Shown piece by piece: positions 29,421-37,542 of a DNA stretch of 45,930 bases; positions within the stretch are counted from its first letter, which is position 1, and each line of letters starts with the position of its first letter. The DNA is from Campylobacter jejuni. Lineage in GTDB: Bacteria; Campylobacterota; Campylobacteria; Campylobacterales; Campylobacteraceae. The stretch is from assembly GCF_002179635.1 (NCBI RefSeq), contig NZ_NFOE01000047.1:1-45930 (forward strand), in the 5' to 3' direction. Position numbers and translations under genes: made by a program. A model generated the notes under the pieces. That model saw only the letters and a list, made by a program, of their open reading frames with translations. It was not told where the DNA came from and did no database searches.

Positions 29421-30895
29421 TTTATATTTCCTTTATAATAGCGTTGAATTGGATATAATTCTATAAGTTTTTTTAATAACTCTTCCTTAAGTAAAGCTTG
29501 CTTGGTTTGTTTAGCGCTTTGTTCTATGATGAATTTATATATTTCTTCTTTATTTTTATTTTCTAAAGTTTGCTTTGTGATTTCATAAACTATTGCTTTA
29601 TCATCAAACAATACATAAGATTTAGCTTTGTTTGAGTCAAATACATGCATTAAAAACTCACTAAATTCAGTATCATTCATCATATCACCCACTTTTGCAT
29701 TTTTACTTGAATCACGGCTATAAGTTCCTATATCTATGCCTTGGAAATTATCTAGGGTAAGTTTTGCTTTTTCTTCTAATAAGGCTTTGGTTTTTTCTTT
29801 GATGTAAAGTTTGCTTACTTCATTTTTAGCTTGCTCAAAAGTCATAGTTTGTATAGGATTTATTTTTATAACTTTTGCAACCATATAGCCATTTTCAAAT
29901 TTAAAAGGCTTAATAAAATCATTTTCTTTAGCTTTTTGTATATTTTCTAAAGGATAATAAATATCAGCATCGCTGATTGTGATATTTTTATCAAAATTAA
30001 GCTCATTTTTTCTTAAAGCTACATAGTTTTCGTTAGCTTTAAGTTTGAGTTTTGAAAGCTTTAAATCCTTTATAACTTTATCTTTGCTTTGTTCTAAGCT
30101 TAGAATTTTACCTGCAAAATCTTTATAATCATTTTTATTTTCTTCATAGTAAGTTTGGATTTCTTTATCATCAATTTTAATTATATCGGGGTTTAAAAAA
30201 TAGGTTGCAAGCTCGTAACTTTTTTGTGTTTTATAAAGCTCTTTATTTTTTTCCCAAGTTTGTTTTAACTCTTTTTCATCAATTGCTATGTTTTTATTAT
30301 CAAGTTTTACGGCTTGAACTTTTAAACTATCTTGCATTAAAAAACTTGCAGCAAACATATCAAGTTCATTTGGTTTGATTTGTAAATTTAAAATAGTATT
30401 GATTTTTTTAAGTAATAACTCATCGTGTATGATTTTTTCATAAGCTTTTGGCGTATAATTGTTTCTTGCAAGAAGATTATAATATAAATTTTTATCAAAA
30501 ACACCTGAAGCATTATGAAAGATTTTTTGATGTGCTAAATCATAAGCAATCTCTTCCTCACTCACATTTAAACCTAAGGTTTTAGCATAAGAAAGTAATA
30601 GTTTTTCTTGTATAAGTTCATTGATAGCTTGGGTATCTAAGCCATCTTTTTGTGCCTGTTCTTGTGTGTAATTGCCATTGTTTAACTGAGAATAATAGCT
30701 AAATAATTGAGAGTATTTAAGATTAAACTCATCATAGCTGATTTTTTCATTGCCTACTTTTGCAACAGAATTTGATCTGTCAGTGTTAAAATCATAACTC
30801 CCCCAACCAACAAAACCTGCTCCAACAAAAGCAATAACACTAATCCAAATAGTTACAACTAAATATTTTTTATGATGCTGCATCCAAGTGAGCAT
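29417..30895 (-). CDS. Membrane-anchored periplasmic chaperone, PpiD/SurA-like
   Basis: 492-residue protein with one N-terminal membrane helix (KKYLVVTIWISVIAFVGAGF) and a periplasmic SurA_N-type domain (SNSVAKVGNEKISYDEFNLKYSQLF ... INELIQEKLLLSYAKTLGLNVSEEEIA), the arrangement of PpiD. A central region (about residues 220-370) is where a parvulin domain would sit; I see no clear parvulin catalytic motif, so isomerase activity is doubtful and a pure chaperone role for outer-membrane or secreted proteins is likely. A TATAAT on the minus strand at 30932-30937 gives a promoter; the stop overlaps ftsA, so the chaperone leads the division operon. Confidence 0.88.
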   Translation of the reverse strand: MLTWMQHHKKYLVVTIWISVIAFVGAGFVGWGSYDFNTDRSNSVAKVGNEKISYDEFNLKYSQLFSYYSQLNNGNYTQEQAQKDGLDTQAINELIQEKLLLSYAKTLGLNVSEEEIAYDLAHQKIFHNASGVFDKNLYYNLLARNNYTPKAYEKIIHDELLLKKINTILNLQIKPNELDMFAASFLMQDSLKVQAVKLDNKNIAIDEKELKQTWEKNKELYKTQKSYELATYFLNPDIIKIDDKEIQTYYEENKNDYKDFAGKILSLEQSKDKVIKDLKLSKLKLKANENYVALRKNELNFDKNITISDADIYYPLENIQKAKENDFIKPFKFENGYMVAKVIKINPIQTMTFEQAKNEVSKLYIKEKTKALLEEKAKLTLDNFQGIDIGTYSRDSSKNAKVGDMMNDTEFSEFLMHVFDSNKAKSYVLFDDKAIVYEITKQTLENKNKEEIYKFIIEQSAKQTKQALLKEELLKKLIELYPIQRYYKGNIN

Positions 30896-30931
30896 TTTAA
30901 CCCCAATCTAATTAAATAAATTAAACCATAA

Positions 30932-30937
30932 ATTATA
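30932..30937 (-). promoter_or_regulatory. Likely -10 box for the PpiD-like/ftsA/ftsZ operon
   Basis: Perfect TATAAT on the minus strand, 37 bases before the ATG at 30895. It is the only good promoter seen upstream of ftsA and ftsZ, since those starts overlap or follow closely. Confidence 0.55.
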
Positions 30938-30974
30938 GATAATTTGTGATTAATAAAAAATTAATTTTAAAAGA

Positions 30975-31553
30975 TTATGATAAATTTGTTTCAGCTAAAT
31001 GGATAATTTTGCAAGAATTTTCAATTAAATCTATAATTTTGCCTAATTCATAGCTTGTTCTACCATAAGCAAAGATACCATAACCTTTTACAACAACAAA
31101 ATTTTGTTTTTGTTCTAGCATATAGCGATAAATTTCAGTTTGTGACCTATCCTCCCAATCCTCATAATTTTTAGGGTTATAAACTCGAATTTCTTCTAAA
31201 AAAATTTCACCAAAATAATCTTGAGGCGTTATAAAATCATGATTTAAACTCATGGATAAGGTATAAGCTGGACAAGCAAAACATATAAATTTAGCTTCAG
31301 GTATATTTTCATATATACTTTTATGGATTTCAGAATCACTACTAGCTTCATCCCAGCTGTAATCTTTTGCAAATTTTAAAATACTTAGATTTTTTTCATT
31401 TAGTTGATTTAAAAATGCATTGTTTTTATTGATAATAAACGAACCTTGAGATAATTTAGCTGAAACAGAGCCGTGGCAAATTCCAAAAAAATTTTTTTTA
31501 AACATTGAGGCAGAAAGCATTGTAATTTGAGAAATGATATTTTCTTTATTCAT
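30975..31553 (-). CDS. Class II aldolase/adducin-fold protein lacking metal ligands
   Basis: 192 residues with the fold of the class II aldolase/adducin family: an N-terminal HGSVSAKLSQGSFIINKNN, a central SSDSEIHKSIYENIPEAKFI and a C-terminal FVVVKGYGIFAYGRTSYELGKIIDLIE. In fuculose aldolase the Zn2+ ligands are Glu in SSE, two His in the H-x-H after the beta strand, and one His in QHHG. Here, by alignment by eye, these read SSD, C-F-A (in FICFACPAYTLS) and KGYG, so every metal-binding His is gone. It probably is not an aldolase and may be a structural or binding protein. It is divergent from rsmH. Role unknown. Confidence 0.8.
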   Translation of the reverse strand: MNKENIISQITMLSASMFKKNFFGICHGSVSAKLSQGSFIINKNNAFLNQLNEKNLSILKFAKDYSWDEASSDSEIHKSIYENIPEAKFICFACPAYTLSMSLNHDFITPQDYFGEIFLEEIRVYNPKNYEDWEDRSQTEIYRYMLEQKQNFVVVKGYGIFAYGRTSYELGKIIDLIENSCKIIHLAETNLS

Positions 31554-31585
31554 TAAAAACCTTGTTTTAAACTTTGCTAAGATAT

Positions 31586-31591
31586 TATACT
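31586..31591 (+). promoter_or_regulatory. Likely -10 box of rsmH
   Basis: TATACT 27 bases before the chosen TTG start. It supports a start at 31613, because the upstream candidate start at 31574 would lie before the promoter. Confidence 0.5.
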
Positions 31592-31612
31592 AAAAAAATT
31601 AAAGGGTTTATT

Positions 31613-32530
31613 TTGCAAAGTCCACATATTCCTGTTTTATTGCAAGAAGTTTTAGATGTTTTTGATGATTTTGATGGTGGAGATTTTTTAGATTGTACTT
31701 TAGGTTATGGAGGACATTCTAAAGCATTATTGCAAGCTCATAAAAAACTAAGATTAATTGCTTGTGATAAAGATTTAGAAGCTTTAAATTTTTCTAAAGA
31801 ATTTTTAAAAAATTTTCAAGATAGAATAAGTTTTAACCATATAGCTTTTAAAGATATTTTAACTCAAATTCCAACGCAAAACTTAAGAGGAATTTTAGCT
31901 GATATCGGTGTATCTTCTTTGCAGCTTGATAAAAACGATAGAGGTTTTTCGCTAAATTCTGATTTTTTAGATATGAGAATGGATCAAAACAATCCTTTAA
32001 GCGCTAAAGAAGTGGTGAATTCTTATAGCAAGGAAGCTTTGGAGCGAATTTTTAAAGACTATGGAGATTTAGCGCCGGTTGCTTCAATGCTTGCTCAAAA
32101 AATTATCAATGCAAGAAGCCAAAAAGAGATTGCAAGTGCAAAAGAATTAAGTCAAATCATAGGAAATGCTAAGTTAAAAGGACGCAATGTATCTTTAGCT
32201 TTGCTTGTGTTTCAGGCTTTACGTATAGAAGTGAATAATGAGCTTGGCGAGTTAAAATCTTTACTTGAAAGTATAGAAAAAGCAAAATTAAAAGATTGTA
32301 AATTAGCTATTATTAGTTTTCATTCTTTAGAAGATAGGATAGTAAAAAATACTTTTAAAAGATGGGAAAAAGACTGTATTTGTGATGAAAGAGCCATAAA
32401 ATGTGAATGTGGTAAAAATCATAGTCTTGGTAAAATTTTAAGTAAAAAAGCTATAAGTGCCTCCAAAGAAGAAATAAGCTATAATAGTAGATCAAGTTGC
32501 GCAAAAATGAGAATTTTTTATTTTAGGTAA
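31613..32530 (+). CDS. rsmH: 16S rRNA (cytosine-1402 N4)-methyltransferase
   Basis: SAM-dependent methyltransferase acting on C1402 in the decoding centre of 16S rRNA. SPHIPVLLQEVLDVF is the family's N-terminus; LDCTLGYGGHSKALL binds SAM; ADIGVSSLQLDKNDRGFSLN and LDMRMDQ, RIEVNNELGEL and IISFHSLEDRIVK are the other signatures. I place the start at TTG 31613 (305 residues), with AAAGGG at 31600-31605, not at TTG 31574, which precedes the likely promoter. In many bacteria rsmH (mraW) opens the division and cell-wall cluster and is followed by ftsL; here the next gene starts 3 bases later and fits FtsL. Confidence 0.94.
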   Translation: MQSPHIPVLLQEVLDVFDDFDGGDFLDCTLGYGGHSKALLQAHKKLRLIACDKDLEALNFSKEFLKNFQDRISFNHIAFKDILTQIPTQNLRGILADIGVSSLQLDKNDRGFSLNSDFLDMRMDQNNPLSAKEVVNSYSKEALERIFKDYGDLAPVASMLAQKIINARSQKEIASAKELSQIIGNAKLKGRNVSLALLVFQALRIEVNNELGELKSLLESIEKAKLKDCKLAIISFHSLEDRIVKNTFKRWEKDCICDERAIKCECGKNHSLGKILSKKAISASKEEISYNSRSSCAKMRIFYFR

Positions 32531-32533
32531 ATA

Positions 32534-33442
32534 ATGGTTGAAGAAGACTTTTTAAAAGAAAAACAAAATATACGCGAAAAAATGTTGAAATATTCTAGGG
32601 CTATTAAAGAAGGTAGGCCTTATGAGGAATATGAGCAAAATTTCAATGAAAGCGATCGCATATTAAAAAATAGAATACAGCGTAAAAAAAGACCTAAATT
32701 TACAGATTTTGATGAAGAATACGAAGAAAAACCTAAAAAACAATCCGCTATTTATTTAAAAGAAGATTTGATTAATGTTAAATTAGAAGAAAAAAAACCT
32801 TTTAAATTACAACTTAATTTTTTCAAAAAACAAAAAGAAAAATTTGATAAAAAAAATATTGCAAATTCTAAAATGCTTAAAAGTAGCAAATCGCCACAAG
32901 AAGTAAAAAAAGTAGAAAAAAAAGATTCTATCCAAATATCTAAAATTCTTACTCAAAGTAATGTTTTTGTCACTTCAAAATTTCAAGATTTAAAAGAAAA
33001 AAGAAAAGAAAAAGTCAAACTCAAACAAGAATTAAAAGAGCAAAAAAAAATCGAACAAGAAAAAATAAAAAAAGCTCAAGAAGAATTAAAAGAAAAAGAA
33101 AAATTAGCTAAGCAAGAGCAAAAAATTTTAGAAGAAAAAGTAAGGCTTGAAGAAAACCAAGAATATAATCAAGAAGATAAATACGAACTTTTAGATAGCA
33201 TAGTAAGCGAGGAAAATAAAAATTTAAGTCCTAAAAATTTATTATACGCAGGTTTAATGATAGCATTTGCTTTGTTGATATTTTTCCCACAAATTTACAT
33301 CAGAAATCAAATTTATTATGTAAGTAGAGATATAGCGGATTTAAGATCACAAGAACTTGTTTTGGATGAAGAAAATAAAGAACTTCGAAGGCAACTTGAA
33401 ATGCTTTATTTTCAAAATCAAGTTTTAGACTTTTTAGATTAA
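32534..33442 (+). CDS. FtsL-like candidate: charged cytosolic region, one helix, short coiled coil
   Basis: 302 residues, no family recognised by sequence. A very charged, Lys/Glu-rich region (residues 1-230, with long helical stretch such as KIEQEKIKKAQEELKEKEKL) is followed by one membrane helix (LYAGLMIAFALLIFFPQIYI, about 236-255) and a short periplasmic coiled coil (VSRDIADLRSQELVLDEENK then ELRRQLEMLYFQNQ) to the end. The helix plus leucine-zipper periplasmic tail is the FtsL/DivIC layout, and the position directly behind rsmH is the classic place of ftsL. FtsL bridges FtsQ, FtsB and FtsW-FtsI at the divisome. The long cytosolic part is atypical. Function is inferred. Confidence 0.75.
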   Translation: MVEEDFLKEKQNIREKMLKYSRAIKEGRPYEEYEQNFNESDRILKNRIQRKKRPKFTDFDEEYEEKPKKQSAIYLKEDLINVKLEEKKPFKLQLNFFKKQKEKFDKKNIANSKMLKSSKSPQEVKKVEKKDSIQISKILTQSNVFVTSKFQDLKEKRKEKVKLKQELKEQKKIEQEKIKKAQEELKEKEKLAKQEQKILEEKVRLEENQEYNQEDKYELLDSIVSEENKNLSPKNLLYAGLMIAFALLIFFPQIYIRNQIYYVSRDIADLRSQELVLDEENKELRRQLEMLYFQNQVLDFLD

Positions 33443-33930
33443 TCTTGTGTTTGAATGATTTTTTCTAAAACATATTGCTCAAGTTGGTTTTTTGGAATTT
33501 CTTCTTTAATAGCTTGATTATAAATATTTTCTGCTATTTTTGAGTATTTTTCATAAGCAAAATATGGAAAATGTAAAGCCCAAGCTTTTTTTAGTAATCT
33601 TTTGCTAATGATTTTTCTAGTGTAAATTTTAAAAATATCATAGCCAATAAAAACACAAGCAGTGACAAAAATAGCACTTAAAATGCTAATATGAAAATCA
33701 ATAATTGTTAAAAAATAATGTGTAATTAAAATTAGAGGAATGATAATTAAAGCACAAAAAAATGCATAAATAAGATAAGAATTAAACACTTTAAATTTAA
33801 AATTTAATTTCGCAGGATCTACCATCATACCTTCATTAAGCAAGGCGTTTGCTTCTAGTAAATCTTTTAAATTAACAGGTTGATTTGAAACTTTAAAAAT
33901 AAAGTTTAAAATAAATTCTTGTATTTTCAT
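33439..33930 (-). CDS. Two-helix membrane protein of unknown function
   Basis: 163 residues with two neighbouring membrane helices (YLIYAFFCALIIIPLILITHYFL and ISILSAIFVTACVFIGYDIF) between a cytosolic N-terminal region and a C-terminal tail. No family recognised. The stop codon overlaps that of the FtsL-like gene on the other strand. The ATG at 33930 has only a weak TAGG ahead. A membrane protein at this place is also present in C. jejuni as I remember it, so it is conserved and not spurious. Confidence 0.75.
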   Translation of the reverse strand: MKIQEFILNFIFKVSNQPVNLKDLLEANALLNEGMMVDPAKLNFKFKVFNSYLIYAFFCALIIIPLILITHYFLTIIDFHISILSAIFVTACVFIGYDIFKIYTRKIISKRLLKKAWALHFPYFAYEKYSKIAENIYNQAIKEEIPKNQLEQYVLEKIIQTQD

Positions 33931-34062
33931 TGTTTTACCTAAAATTAGTATGTGATTTTTGTGATTTTAACATTTTTGTTTTTAAATAAACTAAATTTTA
34001 AGTCTTGTAAATGAAATCTTGTGTTAAAATTTATATTATTTTAATATCAAAATGGAAGAAAA

Positions 34063-35040
34063 ATGGCAGATTCTAGATTTATGATGAATGTAAAAGGCAT
34101 AGTTAAAAGTTTTATACCTAGAAAAATTTATCAAAATCAATTGCAAAATATTTTTAAAAAAATTTTAAAATTAAAAAATATAGATAATGTTATTACTCGC
34201 TTAAATTATTATAATCTGCAAAATGATTTTTTTGATATAAAAAATTTTCAAAATTATGAAAAAATAGGAAAATTTCCTTTTAAAAAAACTTCCTATGCTT
34301 ATGATGCTTATGCAATTAGTAAATATTTTAATGATGATTTTTTATGGATTAAAGGTTTTGGGGATATTAGTTATAATCTTAAATATCCAAGCATAGCTAA
34401 ATCAAGACCAGTTGAAAATGGCTTTAATAATATCATTTTAAAATTAGACAAAAATAGACATTTTGATTTTATACAAGATAAAAACCAATTTGAAGATAAA
34501 AAAGACTTACTTTTTTTTAGAGGTGCGATTTATCAGCCTCATCGTATTAAATTTTTTGAAAAATATTTTGATAATTCTCGTTGTGATATTGCTCATGTTG
34601 GCGGTAGAAAAATTCAAGCCGAAAAATGGATTAAAAATTTAAATTTTAAAATCAGCAGAGCTTATCAAACCCAGTTTAAATTTTTACTTTCATTAGAAGG
34701 TAATGATGTAGCAAGCAACTTAAAGTGGGCGATGAAAACAAATTCTTTAGTTTTAGCTCCAAAAATGCGCTATGAAACTTGGTTTATGGAAGGAAAGTTA
34801 GTTCCAAATGAGCATTTTGCTTTAATTGATGATGATTATGAAAATGTAGAAGCTTTGCTTGATTATTATTTAGCTAATCCACATAGAGTAAAAGAAATCA
34901 TTCAAAATGCCCATGTTTACATAGAGCAATTTTTAGATGAAAAGATAGAATTTTATATAGGAATTTTAGTTTTAGCTAAGTATTTTTATTATTCTAATCA
35001 GCTTGATTTACCAAAAGATATTATTGATTTATTTGATTAA
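34063..35040 (+). CDS. Glycosyltransferase family 90 (LpsA/CAP10-like)
   Basis: 325 residues with the C-terminal part typical of GT90 (LPS-modifying LpsA and eukaryotic CAP10/POGLUT): LLFFRGAIYQPHRIKFFEKY, FKFLLSLEGNDVASNLKWAMKTNS, and VLAPKMRYETWFMEGKLVPNEHFALID, which bind the nucleotide sugar. No membrane helix, so cytosolic and probably acting on a lipid-linked or LOS acceptor at the membrane. The donor sugar is unknown; family members move glucose or xylose. It stands outside any recognisable LOS or capsule cluster and is followed 11 bases later by a D-amino-acid aminotransferase gene, a pairing I cannot explain. Confidence 0.85.
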   Translation: MADSRFMMNVKGIVKSFIPRKIYQNQLQNIFKKILKLKNIDNVITRLNYYNLQNDFFDIKNFQNYEKIGKFPFKKTSYAYDAYAISKYFNDDFLWIKGFGDISYNLKYPSIAKSRPVENGFNNIILKLDKNRHFDFIQDKNQFEDKKDLLFFRGAIYQPHRIKFFEKYFDNSRCDIAHVGGRKIQAEKWIKNLNFKISRAYQTQFKFLLSLEGNDVASNLKWAMKTNSLVLAPKMRYETWFMEGKLVPNEHFALIDDDYENVEALLDYYLANPHRVKEIIQNAHVYIEQFLDEKIEFYIGILVLAKYFYYSNQLDLPKDIIDLFD

Positions 35041-35051
35041 AAGGAGGGTTT

Positions 35052-35909
35052 ATGCAAGAAATGGAAATAGTATTTTTAAATGATGAGTTTGTAAAAGCTA
35101 GCGAAGCTAAAGTGAGTGTTTTTGATAGAGGTTTTATCTTTGGAGATGGAATTTATGAAGTAGTTCCTGTGGTAAATGCAAAAATAGCTGATAAGGAAGA
35201 ATTTTGGGAGCGTTTTGAGCGTAGCTTGGCTCAAATTGAATTAGAAATTCCTTATACAAAAGAAGAATTTGAAAATATTTTAGAGCAATTAATTATTAAA
35301 AACTCTCTTAAAGAAGGCGGGCTTTATATGCAAGTTACTAGAGGGGTTGCTAGTAGAAATTTTGCTCTTTTAAAAGGTTTAAAACCTACTATTATGGCTT
35401 TTGCTTTTGAATGTAAAGTGATTGAGCATGAGTGTGCTAAAAACGGGGTGAGTGTTATTTCAACAGCTGATTTAAGATGGAAAAGAAGGGATATAAAATC
35501 TATTTCTTTATTAGCTCAATGTCTTGCAAAAGAAGAAGCTATAAAAGCTAAGGTTTTTGAAGCATTTATGGTGGAAAATGCTTTAGTAACGGAAGCTTCT
35601 AGTAGTTCAGCTTTTATTATAAAAGATAAAACTTTAATCACTAAGCCATTTTCTAATGAAATTTTACCAGGAATTCGCCGTAAAAATATCTTGAAATTTG
35701 CAAAAGAACTTGGTCTTAAAGTAGATCAAAGAGCTTTTAGTATGAAAGATGTATATGAGGCTGATGAGGTATTTATTTCTGCGGCTACTTTTTTGATTTT
35801 AGGCGTTATAAAAGCAGATAGTAAGGTAATTAATGATGGTAAGGTAGGCTTTTATACTCAAAAGTTAAGAGAAAAATATGTAGAAAAAATACAAAAAGAG
35901 GTTTTTTAA
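35052..35909 (+). CDS. dat: D-amino-acid aminotransferase (class IV PLP enzyme)
   Basis: 285-residue fold-type IV aminotransferase. FLNDEFVKASEAKVSVFDRGFIFGDGIYEVV is the typical N-terminus, DLRWKRRDIKSISLLAQ carries the PLP lysine in a D-alanine transaminase-like context, and EASSSSAFIIKDKTLITKP and NEILPGIRRKNILK bind the cofactor phosphate. It converts D-alanine and 2-oxoglutarate to pyruvate and D-glutamate, or the reverse, so it may feed peptidoglycan. A branched-chain aminotransferase or aminodeoxychorismate lyase would be the alternatives; the DIKS context favours the D-enzyme. AAGGAGGG at 35041-35048 precedes ATG 35052. It shares a bidirectional hairpin with the broken dctA. Confidence 0.85.
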   Translation: MQEMEIVFLNDEFVKASEAKVSVFDRGFIFGDGIYEVVPVVNAKIADKEEFWERFERSLAQIELEIPYTKEEFENILEQLIIKNSLKEGGLYMQVTRGVASRNFALLKGLKPTIMAFAFECKVIEHECAKNGVSVISTADLRWKRRDIKSISLLAQCLAKEEAIKAKVFEAFMVENALVTEASSSSAFIIKDKTLITKPFSNEILPGIRRKNILKFAKELGLKVDQRAFSMKDVYEADEVFISAATFLILGVIKADSKVINDGKVGFYTQKLREKYVEKIQKEVF

Positions 35910-35918
35910 TCAAAACCT
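35899..35918. terminator. Bidirectional hairpin between dat and dctA
   Basis: AGGTTTT (35899-35905), loop TTAATC, AAAACCT (35912-35918). It covers the convergent, overlapping stop codons. Confidence 0.5.
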
Positions 35919-37283
35919 GCGTTTGTAAATTCTTTAGGATTATCAAGAGCGTAGCGGAATTTTTCCCAGTCTATTTGTTTATCCCAAATAGCTACGATTA
36001 AAGCTGCTACGCTATTGCCACATAAATTTCCTACCGCACGAATTTCAGACATAAATTTATCCACACCCAAAAGTATAGAAATAGCAGCCACGGGTAAAAC
36101 CTCGCCTAAGCTTGATCCTAAGCCATTATTAGCTTCTGCTATATGCATATTAGATAAAGCCGCAAGTGTGCTTCCTAGTATAATAAAACCTGAACCAGTT
36201 ACACCAACTGCACCTTTTGAAGCTATCATCAGTACGATTAAAATGCTAATTTCATGCGTTAAATAAAGCTCCACATTAAAAGCTTGCGCAAGGAAAATCA
36301 AGCTCATAGCTAAATAAATATTAGTGCAATCAAGATTAAAACTATACCCAGTTGGCAATACCAAACCCACAGTGGCTTTTGAAATTCCCGCTTTTTCAAG
36401 TTTTCTCATAAGTGGGGCTAATGCTGATTCACTAGAACTTGTAGCAAAAACTATCAAAACTTCTCTTGATATAAAACGCATAAATTTAAAAATATTAACT
36501 TTGGCAATAAAACAAATAAGTCCTAAAACTCCAAAGATAAAAAGCAAAGAAGCAAGCAACATAACAATAAGCAAATAACCCAAATTTAATAAAGAATCAA
36601 GTCCATATTTTGCTACTAAAAAAGCCATTGCAGAAAAAGCGGCAATAGGAGGAAAAATACATAATGATTTCTAGAATTTTAAAAACAAAGCTTTGCATTA
36701 TTTCTAAGGTTTTTTGTATAGCTTTTCTCTCATCAATTCTCATAAGTGAAATAATAAAAGCACAAGCTAGAGCTATAACTAAGATTTGTAAGGTTTTTCC
36801 TTCGCTAAAAGCAGCGATGATGTCAGTAGGTATGGCATCATTTAAAATATGTAAAATCTCATTTTGTGCACTTATTTCTATATTTTTATTAACAAATTGA
36901 GCCACACTTTCTTGATCTAGGGTGCTTGGATCAAGGTTCATTCCTTTTCCAGGTCCCATAATATTTGCCATAAAAATACCAATAGCTAAAGCAAAAGTAC
37001 TCACTACTTCAAAGTATAACAAGGCTTTAGCACCTATACTTCCAACTTGTTTTAAGCTTTCAAGACTAATAACTCCTAAAACAATAGTTAAAAATATAAT
37101 AGGCCCTATGAGAATTTTTAAAGCTTGTATAAAATAATCTACCCCGATTTTACTAGCTAATGCAAGCTCTTTATCTAACAAACCAAGGCTAATACCAGCT
37201 ATAATTCCTATAATTACCCAAAAACCTAAATTTTTTAACATTTTTTTGAGCTTGCTTGGTTTTTCATGGGTAATTACTAGCAC
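35906..37283 (-). pseudogene. dctA: C4-dicarboxylate:cation symporter (DctA-like), split by a one-base frameshift
   Basis: Dicarboxylate/amino-acid:cation symporter for succinate, fumarate or malate, in two frames. The N-terminal part (from 37283) runs through YFIQALKILIGPIIFLTIVLGVISL to FKILEIIMYFS, then goes out of frame; the C-terminal part resumes at MAFLVAKYGLDSL and holds FATSSSESALAPLMRKLEKAG and GLVLPTGYSFNLDCTNIYL, the substrate and Na+ motifs. At 36648-36657 one extra base (minus strand TTTTTCCTCC for an expected TTTTTCTCC) breaks SPIAAFSAMAF. Removal restores one frame of about 458 residues. I start it at GTG 37283, with AAGGAG at 37289-37294; an earlier GTG at 37313 has no ribosome binding site. 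It could be a true pseudogene or an assembly indel. Confidence 0.88.
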
Positions 37284-37387
37284 AAAAACTCCTTGAAATT
37301 TTAAAAACGACACATATTAGCAAAGAAAAACTTATTTTTATGATTAAAATAAATAAAAAATAAACAATAGTCTTAAAAATAAGAATT

Positions 37388-37411
37388 TTTTAGCTTATTT
37401 TGTAGCTAAAA
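37388..37411. repeat. Inverted repeat in the dctA/FTR1 divergent gap
   Basis: TTTTAGCT (37388-37395), loop of 8, AGCTAAAA (37404-37411). The element also overlaps direct repeats of ATTTTGTAG at 37397-37405 and 37417-37425, 20 bases apart. Operator candidate only. Confidence 0.35.
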
Positions 37412-37452
37412 GTAGCATTTTGTAGTATTTTTGTATGATTTATTATGAAATA

Positions 37453-37471
37453 AATAATGATAATGTTTATC
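37453..37471 (+). promoter_or_regulatory. Fur box of the p19 iron-uptake operon
   Basis: AATAATGATAATGTTTATC agrees at 16 of 19 positions with the classical Fur box GATAATGATAATCATTATC (counted by hand). It ends 22 bases before a good TATACT box, so bound Fur-Fe2+ would cover the upstream part of the promoter and silence the operon when iron is plentiful. Confidence 0.75.
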
Positions 37472-37492
37472 TAAATTTAAGAAAGCTAGTAC

Positions 37493-37498
37493 TATACT
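37493..37498 (+). promoter_or_regulatory. -10 box of the p19 operon
   Basis: TATACT, 45 bases before the GTG start of the FTR1 gene. The ribosome binding site GGAG is at 37532-37535. Confidence 0.6.
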
Positions 37499-37542
37499 TG
37501 CGACTATGATTTTAAAAATGAATATCATTTCGGAGTAAAATA

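Noticed and set aside
31574..31612. N-terminal extension of rsmH from TTG 31574
   Set aside because: The likely -10 box and ribosome binding site lie downstream of this codon, and the family protein begins at the later TTG.
36648..36657. Programmed frameshift as the explanation for the split dctA
   Set aside because: No known slippery site, stop-codon context or stimulatory structure is visible; a simple one-base indel is enough.
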